Source: Palaemon carinicauda
Lineage: Eukaryota > Arthropoda > Malacostraca > Decapoda > Palaemonidae
Reading direction: 5' to 3'
Assembly (NCBI RefSeq): GCF_036898095.1
Contig: NC_090730.1
Location: 23,210,621 to 23,274,620 of the forward strand
DNA: 64,000 nucleotides
Part shown: piece after piece, positions 1 to 10,574 of the stretch
Layout: the number at the start of each line of letters is the position of its first letter
Position numbering within the stretch: the stretch's first letter is position 1
Translations under genes and position numbers: made by a program
Notes under the pieces: generated by a model
What the model saw: only the letters and a program-made list of their open reading frames with translations
Databases searched by the model: none
Told to the model about the DNA's origin: nothing

Positions 1-30
<30 letters not shown>
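1..30. repeat. (AG)15 microsatellite
   Basis: An uninterrupted AG dinucleotide run that reaches the left window edge, so its full length is unknown. With the (TC)32 tract at 141-204 it forms an imperfect inverted pair. Confidence 0.97.
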
Positions 31-32
<2 letters not shown>

Positions 33-136
33 CCTTACAAATGTCTATTGGCTAAAGCTTCTAATTCATATAGCCTGATAATTTACCAAACGCTGTTTCT
101 CTAGTTACTAATTTGTCTACATTATTTTTTTTTTCA

Positions 137-140
<4 letters not shown>

Positions 141-204
<64 letters not shown>
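141..204. repeat. (TC)32 microsatellite
   Basis: An uninterrupted TC run that follows a T-rich stretch. It is the reverse complement of the AG tract at 1-30, about 110 bp away, so the two could pair as a hairpin or could be two ends of an insertion. Nothing else supports either reading. Confidence 0.97.
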
Positions 205-207
<3 letters not shown>

Positions 208-693
208 AAGGTGCTATTGTAGTCTATTTTCTTAATAATTCCCATCCCTTCCAAAAATGTCACGTATGATTGCCATGGTACACAAACAATGGAATTTTAA
301 AGCAAACTATCTTAAGGATTCTTGAGCATTTATTTATATATTTACATTTATATATTTTAAACATTTGCGGGCTTTTGTACCTGTGGATTCAATGTGGAAG
401 TGAATTGTGTCCTCATCCACTCTCGATTCAACCCATCAAAATTTATCAAGTTTCTAGTAACTGTAGGCTATTAATTGCCTAAGCATTAATACTGTTAAAC
501 TGTCGGACTACAGACACTCATTATAAATTTGGCTCTTCTGCATTTTCGAGTTTATATGAATATATGAACATATACAACACTCTATGACGTAATTTCCGTT
601 CCAGCTTTATTTTATTTTATGAATTAGAAATAGATAATAACTTAGAATGGTTTAACGTAAGTTTAACTAAAATAATAAACTACCGTTTCGTTG

Positions 694-716
694 TGACGTC
701 ACAATTTGTGACGTCA
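694..716. promoter_or_regulatory. Pair of CRE-like TGACGTCA palindromes
   Basis: The perfect 8-bp CRE consensus TGACGTCA occurs at 694-701 and again at 709-716, 15 bp apart start to start. This is the binding site of CREB/ATF bZIP factors. Two perfect copies this close are unlikely by chance in AT-rich DNA, but no gene or TATA context follows within a recognisable distance, so promoter function is speculative. Confidence 0.3.
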
Positions 717-1747
717 TTTCTTCAAAGGATATAGTCCACGGTATTTACCGGTTTACCTCCAAAAGGGTAAGACGGCTTTCTGACGAAGTCTTCTGTCCAG
801 AATTTTTATTTCTATATCATCAGCCTAAGTGATTTTTTGGATTTCATGCAAAGGTAATTTATCGTGGTTTAATAATAGTTTCGTTATATATCAAATATTT
901 TCAGTGTAATAGGTTCTGCCCTCATTTAATAAATATATGTCATTAACTACTAATTTCTTAGATATGATACTTTCGTGACTATGTTCATTATTCATTTAAC
1001 TTTTCCTCATACGTAGTAGTTTTGTGAGCTTAACATGGGAATTATGAGTTTATAAATCCGTCGTTAAATGAGGTTTGATTTGAATAGAAATATATTTGTT
1101 TTTCTGTTGAAGGTTTGTTAGTTTTGCGGTAAAGTGAGATTTTTTTTTTTTTTAACAATTTTGACTAGTTTAAATTATGCCTTCTATTGTACCGAGGTAA
1201 GTGAATATGTTAACTTCATATCTATTATACGAAGATGTTTAGCGGAAATTATATATTTTTTTTTGAGCTTTTAAAGAATAGCGGTCCCATACGAACCTGG
1301 GACCTGTATTCTTCAAAAGGATAAAACTGGTACCCGTATAGTTAAAAATGGATTAAGGGAAGAACCACCGCCGAGGAAATCAAGCTACAGCATGAATGGT
1401 TGTCAACCTAATCTCACTTATTCTTTTTGTTTAGAAATTTCAAAATATTTATGCCATTAATTGCAATTGATTTAATTTTGTATACAATAAACGGGGTGTA
1501 TGTATGACAACGGCCATCTGTATGTATTATGTCAAAACTTAGATACGGTAGTGTAAGGGTAGGGGGATCGCAGTGGGGCGTAGCAAATAGGTAACGACAC
1601 GGCTTGTAGGTTAGGTTAGGGGGGAAAGTTTAGGTTAGACTTCTATTTTTAATCAACATGTGAGGAACTGGCCGCTGTTATACAAAGGCTCCTACGAAAT
1701 AAAGTATTTTTTTTTTTAAATTAATAGCTTACATTTTCTTTGTTATA

Positions 1748-1882
1748 TTCACCGGGTCCCAACTAAGACCTTTAATATTCAAAAGGTCCATACTCGTGCC
1801 CCTATTCCTTAAAAGGTCTAAACTGGGACCTATATTCTTCAAAAGGGTTGTAGGACCGCCATTCTTCAAAAGTTTTTTTTTT
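1748..1882. repeat. Degenerate ~31-bp tandem repeat
   Basis: Three to four diverged units share a TATTC..CAAAAGG.C half and an ACTGGGACC-like half. A related single unit lies at about 1284-1330. The repeat is non-coding and of unknown origin. Confidence 0.45.
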
Positions 1883-2298
1883 TTTTTTTTTTTTTCAATC
1901 AGGCTGAACGAAAATACAACCAATTGTTCCCAACTTAGATGCAAGTTTACGGGTATGGGCCTTGGAGGAATAAATTTTCCTCCAAGGGAATATCTTAACC
2001 TCATTTAATTCTACCATGTTCAATCTCTTAATATAAAAACTAAACATTTTCTATAACTTTTCACATGCTCTTTCAATGTTAGGGGATTATTTTTTTTTCT
2101 AATATCGAGTGCATCATGCCCCTGAAGTTTTACTAAGGATCCCCCATATTTTATGCAATTTTTTTTTTCATGGATTTATCATGCCTCCCAGAGAATAAAA
2201 AGTTACTTTTACATTTATAGATTTGCCAGTAAATTTTCACCACCCAAATCCCCTGGTTCCCTCTGGGTGGCCCCCATTACCGTAGGATATATTAGTAT

Positions 2299-2449
2299 TG
2301 TAGTGTGAATTGGTAACTGTGACTGCTGGTGTTTGTATGCTTGCTTGGCAACATTGAGTCCCTAACACTGTACCTGCTTGGCCAACACCTTGCCACAACT
2401 CTAAGCTGAATAAAGCCAACGTTCCAGCAACTGTGTTTGGTATTCCACA
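2299..2449 (+). repeat. 5' LTR of the gypsy element
   Basis: The LTR begins TGTAGTGTGAATTGG and ends in CA. It contains AATAAA at 2409-2414, a possible polyadenylation signal. It matches the 3' LTR at all but about three positions. At 151 bp it is short for Ty3/gypsy, though short LTRs occur in Mag-type elements. Confidence 0.9.
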
Positions 2450-2472
2450 ATTTATTCAGCTTAATATTCAAC

Positions 2473-5400
2473 ATGGACAAGTTTCTGAGGCCCAGCCCGA
2501 TTGATGTGGACCCAGAATCAGCCGATGCAGAGGACAAATGGATTATGTGGCATGATAACTTTGAGGCGTTCTGTGCGGCCATCAACCCGGACTTAAATCC
2601 AGATAAGTTGGCCTTGCTTCGTGCTCACGTATCTTGTAAACTGTTTAAGATAATCAAAAGTGCCACCACATATGCCACTGCCATAAGCCTGTTGAAGGCT
2701 AGATTTGTGAAACAGAAAAGTGAAGTGTTTGCCAGATACAAATTAGCCACCTGCAAGCAACAGAGTGGTGAGACTCTAGACGCTTTTTTGGATAACCTCA
2801 AAGGTCTGGCCTCGGAATGTAGCTTCACTGATTGTACAGCCGCTCAGGCTGAAGAACTGGCCATCAGAGATTCATACATCACGGGTATGGCATCTAATGC
2901 AATCCGACAGACTGTTAGAGAACTTATCCTTGGACTTATCCACAGCTGTGAAACAAGCCCGTGCACTGGAAATGGCTCAACTGCACTCAGCGTCTTATGC
3001 AAGTGAAACCAATACCACAGTGGCAGCATTGATAGATGATCAGGCAAAACCCGAAATGGATCCCAACAGTTTTCCGATCGAAATGAGTGACTCCCTGAAT
3101 CCAAGTGAGTGTGCTGCCGCCGTCAGCGGTCAGAGGTGCTTCTTTTGTGGAGGATCCCTACATCCCAGAGCCCACTGCCCAGCCAAGAAAGCCTCGTGTT
3201 CCAACTGTCAGAAGGTAGGTCATTATGCTCGTGTCTGCAAGTCGCAAAGAAAACGATGGAACAATAATGGTAAATCAACTAACTCCAATCTTGTAGCTGG
3301 AGTAGTCCCAGACAATCTCCCACAGTCCATCCCTGCTTCCTTAACAGGGGCCGCTGTGACTGCAGCTTCCCCTGCACTACGAAGTGTTTACAAAACTGTC
3401 CTACCTGTAGAACTGAATGGAGGGGAGGCCCTGGACGGGCTGGTCGACACTGGAGCATTTAAAAGCTTTATAGATGCCAAAGTAGCTAGGGCTATGAACT
3501 CAGTGACTCGTTCTTCAGCCTGCAGCATAACCATGGCTAATGCCAAACAGACAATGAAACTTAACAAGTGTTGCAATTACGATTTAATTGTAAGTGGAAG
3601 AGTATACCCTGAGTTCTGTCTGCACTTGATGGACGATTGCGTGGCTCCAGTTGTTTTGGGACATGACTTCCTACAGTTACACAAGCAAGTCAGCGTAGAC
3701 TTTGGTGGGACGCTACCACCTTTGGAGCTAAGCATCCAGTCACCTTGTGCTCTGATAGCGGCTCAAATTGAACCGCCAGCCATCTTCGACAATCTGACAG
3801 TCGACTGTCACCCGATACAGGTGAAATCCAGAAGGTATTCCAAAGAGGACTCCGAGTTCATCAAGAAAGAAGTAAAAAGGCTGCTAGAGGAGGGCATCAT
3901 CACACCGAGTCGCAGCTCGTGGAGAGCTCAAGTGGTAGTCGTCGATCAGTGTGATAAGAAAAGATTAGTCATAGATTACTCTCAAACCATAAACAGATTC
4001 ACCAACCTAATTGCTTATCCTGTTCCAGGGATCACCGAGATGATTGAGAAAATTTCTACTTACCGCTACTTCAGCTCCATAGACTTGAAGGCAGCATATC
4101 ATCAAATACCATTGAACATGGCTGATCGGAAATTCACGGCGTTCGAAGCGGATGGAAGGCTGTTCGAATTCACGCGTTTGCCTTTTGGAGTAACCAATGG
4201 GGCTACCTGCTTTCAGCAAGTTCTCGACGAAATTATTGGTAAGGAACAACTAGAGGGTACGTTCGCCTACATAGATGACATCACGGTCTGCGGTCACACA
4301 CGTGAAGAACACGACAGAAATCTGAAACGCTTTCAAGAAACTGCATTGAAGTATGAACTTACCATAAATGACAAGAAAAGTGTTTATGCTCAAACATCAA
4401 TCTCAATTTTGGGCCATGTAGTGAATGATCACCAAGTCCTACCTGACCCGGAGAGAATGCGTCCGTTGCTGGAGATGAACCCTCCGGACAGTACCCCTAG
4501 TCTCAAAAGAACGTTAGGACTTTTATCCCACTATGCGAAGTGGGTACCGAACTTCTCCCAGAAAATTCGACCTTTAGTCGGAGTGAAAACTTTCCCGATG
4601 GCCAAATCCGCAGAACAAGCTCTCGAAGAACTAAAGAATGAAATATCTCGAGCTTCACTTGCTGCTATAGATGACGAAGCAGTCTTTGTAGTCGAAACAG
4701 ACGCCTCTGCTGACGCCGTTGCAGCCTCATTGACACAAGAAGGAAAACTAGTGGCCTTCTTTTCTCGCTCGCTCTCAGAATCGGAGAAACGACAATCGGC
4801 AGTGGAATGCGAAGCATGTTCTATCGTAGAAGCCATCAAGAAATGGCGACACTTTCTGCTAGGACGTAAATTTAGACTCATAACTGATCAGCAATCGGTG
4901 CGTTTCATGTTTGACGCCAAGAACCATGGCAAAATCAAGAATGAAAAAATAATGCAGTGGAGGCTGGAACTGAGTTGTTTCAACTTCGACATCACATACA
5001 GACCTGGATCAAAGAACCAAGTAGCAGACGCTCTCTCTCGTGCCTCGGGATGTGTGGCTTCACTTACCTGTACTCAAGGAGATGAGGTGACTCAGCTTCA
5101 CGAGCACCTGTGCCATCCAGGAATCAGAAGGATGACCCACATCATAAGACAGAGAAACTTACCCTTTACCATTGAAGAAGCTCGGACTGTCATACGTAAA
5201 AGTCAAACCTGTGCTAAGATCAAACCTAAGTTCTCCAAAGAAACAGGAACATTGATAAAAGCTACCAGGCCATTCGAGCGTCTGGCTATCGACTTCAAAG
5301 GTCCGATGCCGTCCACTTCAAAGAACAAATACATTCTCAACATAATCGACGAGTACAGCAGATTTCCGTTCGCCTTTGCAACAGAAGACACCTCAGCGAG

Positions 5401-6265
5401 TACCACCATTAAATGTTTGTCTACTCTCTTTTCAGTTTGGGGGCTGCCCGAGTACATTCATTCAGACAGGGGACCTGCTTTCGTGTCGTCAGAGTACCAA
5501 AAGTTCCTTCATGACCGTGGATTGGCTACAAGCTACTCGTCTGCGTATAACCCCCGTGGCAATGGCCAGATCGAGAGAGCCAATAGAACTTTGTGGCGCA
5601 CCGTAAGGTTAGCTCTCGCTTCTCTCTCCCTCCCTATAGAAATGTGGGAGGCTGTCCTGGATCAAGCATTACACAGCATGAGGTCCCTTCTGTGCGTCGC
5701 TACGAACCAAACACCGCATGAGCGCATGTTCCTGCACCCCAGGAAAGCAACATACGGGCAGGCGGCTCCATCGTGGATGACAGAAAATGAACAAGCTCTT
5801 CTAAAGAAAACGGTTAGGAAATCCAAGTACGAACCTGAGGTCGAGGAAGTTAGACTCCTGCATGTCAACCCACAATGGGTTAGTGTTGCACACCAAGACG
5901 GCAAGGAATCCACTGTGTCGACTCGTCACCTGGCTCCTGCAGCTAAAGTATTCAGTCCAAACACCTGTCACGATAAAGGAAGCCGTCATATCTTCAACAT
6001 GCGAGAGAATGGTAAGACTCCCATTAATCAAGGACCCACCCTCCCACCTGGAGACCCCAGCCAGAGAACGGAAAGAAGTCAAGTGGATACAAAACAAGAC
6101 CAGGGGAGGGAGCCCGCAACCGAACCGCAACAAACCACAGAACCGCCCACCCCGGGAAAGGTACCGTCGAAAGGAACACCAACCTCAGAGGCGCCTCAAC
6201 GCTCAAGTCGCACTAGGCGCCCTCCAGGCTATCTCTCAGATTTTGTCCTAGATGAGTGGGAGTAG
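2473..6265 (+). pseudogene. gag-pol: Gag-Pol polyprotein of Mag-like gypsy element, one frameshift
   Basis: ATG at 2473, just after the 5' LTR, opens the Gag frame. Around 2905-2915 the homology moves to the frame that stays open from 2897 to 6265 (1,122 codons), consistent with a 2-nt loss in the capsid region. Numbered in that long frame: two CX2CX4HX4C knuckles (81-94 and 101-114); aspartic protease DTG (184-186); RT with DLKAAYH (396-402) and YIDD (458-461); RNase H with TDAS (601-604), Glu in the VECEA stretch, and ITDQ (662-665); integrase with H736/H740, then D799, D857 and E893. The HHCC zinc site is damaged: the first Cys of the expected pair is Ser (about 769) and only C772 remains. 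The C-terminus is Pro/Arg-rich with no chromodomain that I can see. The product is cytoplasmic virus-like-particle Gag plus replication enzymes. The frameshift lies upstream of the knuckles, so decay fits better than programmed gag/pol shifting. Confidence 0.9.
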
Positions 6266-6271
6266 TATGGG

Positions 6272-6420
6272 TGGTAAGTGTCCTTATGTCAATGTGTTCA
6301 TTATGAATTAGTAGTTATAGGGCCCATTGTTACCAATGTGTTTTTTATGGTAAGTGTCCTTATGTCAATGTGTTTATTATGAATTAGTAGTTATAGGGCC
6401 CATTGTTACCAATGAGCCCA
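6272..6420 (+). repeat. 76-bp tandem duplication in gypsy 3' UTR
   Basis: Two near-identical units (6272-6347 and 6348 to about 6415), each beginning TGGTAAGTGTCCTTATGTCA, lie between the pol stop codon and the 3' LTR. The second copy is nearly complete. This looks like slippage or unequal exchange after or during element replication. Confidence 0.85.
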
Positions 6421-6609
6421 GTTATCAAATAAAATAAGTACTCATGAGTTTTGTAATATGATATGAAATTTGTAGTGCCAATAAGGTGAGCCTTGTAATG
6501 CAAATGCGGTGTAAGAATAATTACAGTTGGTGTGAAATCAGTGAATTCATGTTTTGTTATGATGCAGATGTGTACTGTACTGTATGTTCTTCTTCTCAGT
6601 GGGGGTGAA

Positions 6610-6760
6610 TGTAGTGTGAATTGGTAACTGTGACTGCTGGTGTTTGTATGCTTGCTTGGCAACATTGAGTCCCTAACACTGTACCTGCTTGGCCAACACC
6701 TTGCCACAACTTTAAGCTGAATAAAGCCAACGTTCCAGCAACTGTGTTTGGTATTCTAAA
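6610..6760 (+). repeat. 3' LTR of the gypsy element
   Basis: This LTR is a near-identical match to 2299-2449, with AATAAA at 6720-6725. It is directly preceded by a purine-rich tract and followed by AGTAT, the candidate target duplication. Its last bases have changed relative to the 5' LTR (it ends AA rather than CA). Confidence 0.9.
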
Positions 6761-6818
6761 AGTATATCTTAGATTTATTTGTGAGGGAAATAAAGGTAAT
6801 TTTCAAATAAAACTTGTG

Positions 6819-6831
6819 TATATATATATAT

Positions 6832-6894
<63 letters not shown>
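6819..6894. repeat. (TA)n microsatellite
   Basis: About 37 TA dinucleotides with one interruption near 6832. The tract abuts the DIRS-type terminus beginning near 6895. Similar AT tracts recur at 58516-58590. Confidence 0.95.
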
Positions 6895-6897
<3 letters not shown>

Positions 6898-7290
6898 TTA
6901 AATATAAAACTTACCTGCTGGTTATTTAATGGCCAAAGTCTATTGCCGCCGGCAGAAAATTCAAAATCTCGCAACTTCTCGCTGATATGCCAGGTGTACA
7001 CTAGCGGCCTCGCTGTACAACAGGTAGAGCTATACCCAACTTCTTCAGATTTCCTCCTGCCGCCATAGCTGGCTGTTCATTGGAAATTCTCTCTCGCTTT
7101 ATTACTCTGTTTTGGAAGTTATTTGGTGATGTACTAACGTTTTTTTGAGTTTGAGCTTTCGCTGTTTTGTTTTATTTGATCCGTGATCACCTATTTATAA
7201 CTTTAAAGGTTTTTCAACCTATTTTAAACCTCACGAAAGCATTAGGGCGGGATGCAAACATCTCCTCCATTGACGTCACAGCCTCTTCCG
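6895..7290 (+). mobile_element. Orphan left terminus of an old DIRS-like element
   Basis: The sequence parallels the left end of DIRS element 1 (7534 onward) in order: an AAATATAAAACTT start, a GCTGGTTAT.TAA box, a CAGGTGTACA box, a CATAGCTGGCTG box, then a TTGG.AGTT.TTTGGTGATGTA box. Divergence is clear, and no ORF1 follows before element 1 begins. I infer a truncated older relative, possibly the site next to which element 1 integrated. A single TGACGTCA occurs at 7271-7278. Confidence 0.7.
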
Positions 7291-7533
7291 TAGGCTAATA
7301 GTCTGTCTTGCTTTTTACAAATAATGATAAGTGAATACTTTCTTTTGAAGTATTGTTATAATTTAAATTAAAGGATTATTATTTTGAGAATTTTATCCTT
7401 TTAATATTTTTTTCTTTAGATAATCTTTGATCTATTTGCAAAGATTAACTAGCGTTCAATTAATTTTTGTTACGCAGTTGTCAGTATCGTTACAATATTA
7501 CAATATTTTGTAGCGATTTTTATGAATAGTACA

Positions 7534-7706
7534 TTTTAAATATAAAACTTCCCCGCTGGTTATATAAAGAGCTGAAGTCCCCTGATGCCCTTACAGAAAT
7601 TCAAATCTCGGGCTATCGAAGATACGGCAGGTGTACAACCGCACCCTAGCGGTAACTCAGGTGGAACAACACACCATCTTCAATTCTTCTCTCTGCCGTC
7701 ATAGCT
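7534..7706 (+). repeat. Left inverted terminal repeat, DIRS element 1
   Basis: Its reverse complement matches 14049-14236 over about 170 bp; shared boxes include CAGGTGTACAACTGC-like and GGTGGAACAACACACCATC. The outermost roughly 30 bp are repeated in inverted form in the ICR at 13908-13947, which fixes the left end near 7534. Confidence 0.88.
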
Positions 7707-7901
7707 GGCTGACATATAGAAGTTCGCTCTCGTGGTTTTACTCTCTTGGGAAGTTGTTTGGTGATGTACGTTCTTTTCTGAGTTTAAGCTATCGTTAATT
7801 GTTTTCACTTGTTTATAGTCTTGAAATCTTTTTGTTTGAGATTATCTTTATTAATATTTCCCTTATTTTTTGCTCGTCGGTCTTTCACGTAACCATTCAA
7901 A

Positions 7902-10574
7902 ATGGCCGACTCCTCCCCTGCTCAGCGTAGGTGTGTTAGTGAAGGGTGTCGTACTAGACTTCCTAAAGGATCTATTGATTCTCATAATATTTGTGTGAAA
8001 TGAAGGGGTAAATTTTGTTCATTTGATGTTAGATGTAATGAGTGCCTTTCTTTAACTGATGATGATTTTGTAACATACAATCGGTATGTTAGGAGACTAG
8101 AGAGAGATAGTTAGGCGTAGTTCTTCACGATCTGTGGATAGAGCCTTACCTAATGTTAATGTTCCTAATCTTATTACTTCCCCCGTGGTGGTAGATCAGG
8201 AACCTACTATGAAAGACATGTTTACTGCTATTTTGACTCTTGGTGAGAAAGTGGAGTCCTTAGCGGCCGATAGAAATACGATTTTTTCCGAGTTAAAGGT
8301 ATTGAAAAACCGTGATCCTGTCGGAACTGTGGATAGTGTTTCGGTGTCTGATGTTTGTGTACCGAAAAGTCGTGAGACACTCTGTATTGTGACAAGTGTT
8401 GCGGAGGGTGCGTCTGCACGATCTTGTCGTTCACCTAGCCTAAGACCTCTTTCGAGCTCTCGAACCTATGGGAGAAGTAATGTCGAACGGCTTAAGGGAA
8501 CGAGAAGAGTCATCAATCGTGCAGACGTCCCCTCGAACGTTCCTGTTGCCGTAGCTCAGGCCGTTCACCCTCATCGTAGGAAAGGTGAGGTTCATGCATT
8601 ATCCCCGTCTTCCGATGAAGGGTCGGGGAGTGAGACCTGGCGTCGCGCGTCAAGACCGCTTAATCGGACGCATGATGTTTCACAGCGTCAGGAATCGCCT
8701 GTGCGTCCAGGATGTAGTTCGTGGGACTCAACAGAACGTTTCCGTTCTCCCATCGCTTGCACTCCGGCTAAACGTCCAGATCACCGTGTTCGTGTGGATA
8801 TGATTCCTTCCGATTCAGACCTTGTTACGATTCATGCTCCCCCTCTTCCTTCAGATTGGGTTTCTTCTCCCGAAATACGTGGTGACGTTGGTTCGAATAT
8901 TCCTTTAGGGAGTTCTGTAGATCCTAAATGGTCTATGCTTGTGACTATGAAGGAACAACTCTCGTTGATGGATTCTTATCAACCAGGTGTTGGCGGTATG
9001 TCTGAGCGTCGGGTGTCAGACCAGTTATCAGACAGGCGTTCGATGGTCTCTGGTGCTGACGATTTATCGCTTAGGCGGTCTCCCATTCATAGTGTCCAAC
9101 ACCAGGTTGATTTTGATGAGTCGCGTCAGAGAGGTTTGGTTGACCGGTTTTCGCCTTCTGGTCGTGTGGAAGAACATCAGCTTCGACAAGTGGATGAGAC
9201 GCGTCAACGTTTTGAAGTAGTGGATCGCCCGCGTCAACTACTTGTGGACGTGTCGCGTCAAAACATCGATTCTCAGCGTCGACGTCTTGACAGCTTTGAT
9301 CGTTCGCGTCAACAGTTTTCAAACTCTACGTGTCCACTCAGCGATCTTCGGCAGTTGCCTTCTGAGTCCAAGCGTCAATCTGTTCAACAGCAGTCGGATC
9401 CTAATCGGTCTAGGCAGTTGTTAGTTGAAGAAGATCGTCTACCCGTCCTTGTTTCACGTCAATCTACTTCGACTTCTCCCCGTCAGGTGGAGGCAGATAT
9501 TGGCTTTGACAGGCAGTCCCATCCAGACTTTGTTCCTTCGGTTCAGGCTGCAGCAGTTGCTGCACTGCCAGAAGACGAACTTGAGGAAAAGTCGGATGAG
9601 GATAATCCTATTGAGGAAGTCTCTGAGAATGAGGAGGAAAAGCATTATCAACATGCTGTTGATCTTCGCAAGTTTATGTTGATTCTTACTGGAATTTTCC
9701 CGGATCAGTTTACTCCTGTGGCCCCTCGTTCTCCGCTTTCTGAGTTCATCTTAGGTAAAGCTACCAAAGTTCCAGTTTATACCAAGATGGTTCTTTCTCG
9801 ATCCTCTAAACGGGCCTTGAAATTAATGGGTTCCTGGTTGGACTTAAGAAGTCTTTTGGCAAGACGGCCTCTGCCTTTCCACCCGCTAGGTTGGCTTCTA
9901 AATCTAGTGTGTGGTACGAGACTGGTGAAGTGTTGGGCTTGAGTTTTCCTTCGTCTGCCTAAGGGGATTTTTCAAATTTAGTAGATGCTTCTCATCATCT
10001 TGCTTTAAGGAAAACGAAGATTTGGTGGTCCATTCCAGAGTTTGATCATTTGCTTAAAGGTCTGTTCAGGGCCTTCGAGGTGTTTTTCTTAGACTGGGCT
10101 CTGGGGGCTTTGAGTAAGAGGGTCTCAGATATGATGGATACGGACACTAGTGGACTGGTTCATTTGATGTCCTGCTTGGACAAAGGTGTGAGGGATGGCT
10201 CCAACGAGCTAGCTGCCTTGTTCACGGCTGGAATCCTCAAGAAAAGGGCCACGGTGTGCTCTTTTCTCTCTGCAGGAGTGTCTCCCTACCAGAAACCGGG
10301 CCTTCTTTTCGCTCCTTTGGCTAATACCTTATTTCCGCAAGAGTTGGTAGGCGAAGTGGCCACTGCCCTCATGCAGAAGGCCACGCATGACTTGGTTACT
10401 AATACGACAAGGAAAGTTTTGCCGTCGTCGTTTTCCTCTCGTAAGCCTAAGGAATCCTCTTCTGGTTTTCGACCTCATTCCTTTCGTGGGAAGTCCTCTG
10501 GAAGAGGCTCTTTCAAACCAGAAGGAAGGAAACCTAGAGGCAGAGGGGGCAAGTCCGGCCGAGGTAAAGTCTGA
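7902..10574 (+). pseudogene. DIRS element 1 ORF1 (gag-like), degenerate
   Basis: ATG at 7902 opens a frame beginning MADSSPAQRRC. It contains the cysteine array C-V-K-[stop]-RGKF-C-SFDVR-C-NE-C, in which TGA at 8001-8003 sits exactly where element 2 has a Cys (motif CX2CX4CX5CX2C). A frameshift near 8112 leads into the long open stretch 8134-9942. That stretch is polar, with an irregular SRQ-containing repeat every 10-15 residues (about 9100-9500) and an acidic patch near 9580-9640. A further frameshift near 9830 and a stop at 9959 precede the conserved C-terminal part (10050-10574), which ends in an Arg/Gly/Lys-rich tail suited to nucleic-acid binding. The likely role is a particle or RNA-binding protein, inferred from DIRS organisation. 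Confidence 0.8.

Larger units (their letters stand above)
205..2293. other. AT-rich non-coding stretch
   Basis: I see no gene here; all open frames are under about 100 codons and look like chance. Features present: two perfect TGACGTCA palindromes at 694-701 and 709-716; T-runs at about 1140-1153 and 1874-1893; a diverged repeat around 1284-1330 and 1748-1882, in which the phrase TATTCTTCAAAAG followed by a GGGACC-like core recurs about every 31 bp; and a two-copy TTAGG near 1610. Confidence 0.6.
2299..6760 (+). mobile_element. Ty3/gypsy (Mag-like) LTR retrotransposon, nearly complete
   Basis: The element has two 151-bp LTRs (2299-2449 and 6610-6760) that differ at only about three positions and a candidate 5-bp target duplication AGTAT at 2294-2298 and 6761-6765. 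A purine-rich tract (about 6598-6609) abuts the 3' LTR, and a single gag-pol reading frame lies between the LTRs. The domain order gag, protease, RT, RNase H, integrase defines Ty3/gypsy. Two CCHC knuckles in Gag fit the Mag clade, which is inference. I could not find a clear primer-binding site; the only TGG start (2439) lies inside the LTR end. Low LTR divergence suggests a recent insertion. Coding lesions are listed under the gag-pol entry. Confidence 0.92.

Noticed and set aside
1..204. Terminal inverted repeat of a transposon formed by AG and TC tracts
   Set aside because: Complementarity is only between dinucleotide repeats; no target duplication or internal structure supports an element.
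1607..1640. Interstitial telomere (TTAGG repeats)
   Set aside because: Only two adjacent TTAGG units plus scattered similar words; too short to call.
2896..3006. Programmed ribosomal frameshift between gag and pol
   Set aside because: The shift falls inside the capsid-like region, upstream of the zinc knuckles and protease, and no slippery heptamer is evident; a small deletion explains it better.
6756..7068. Tyr/Ile-repeat frames on both strands
   Set aside because: Created by the (TA)n microsatellite.
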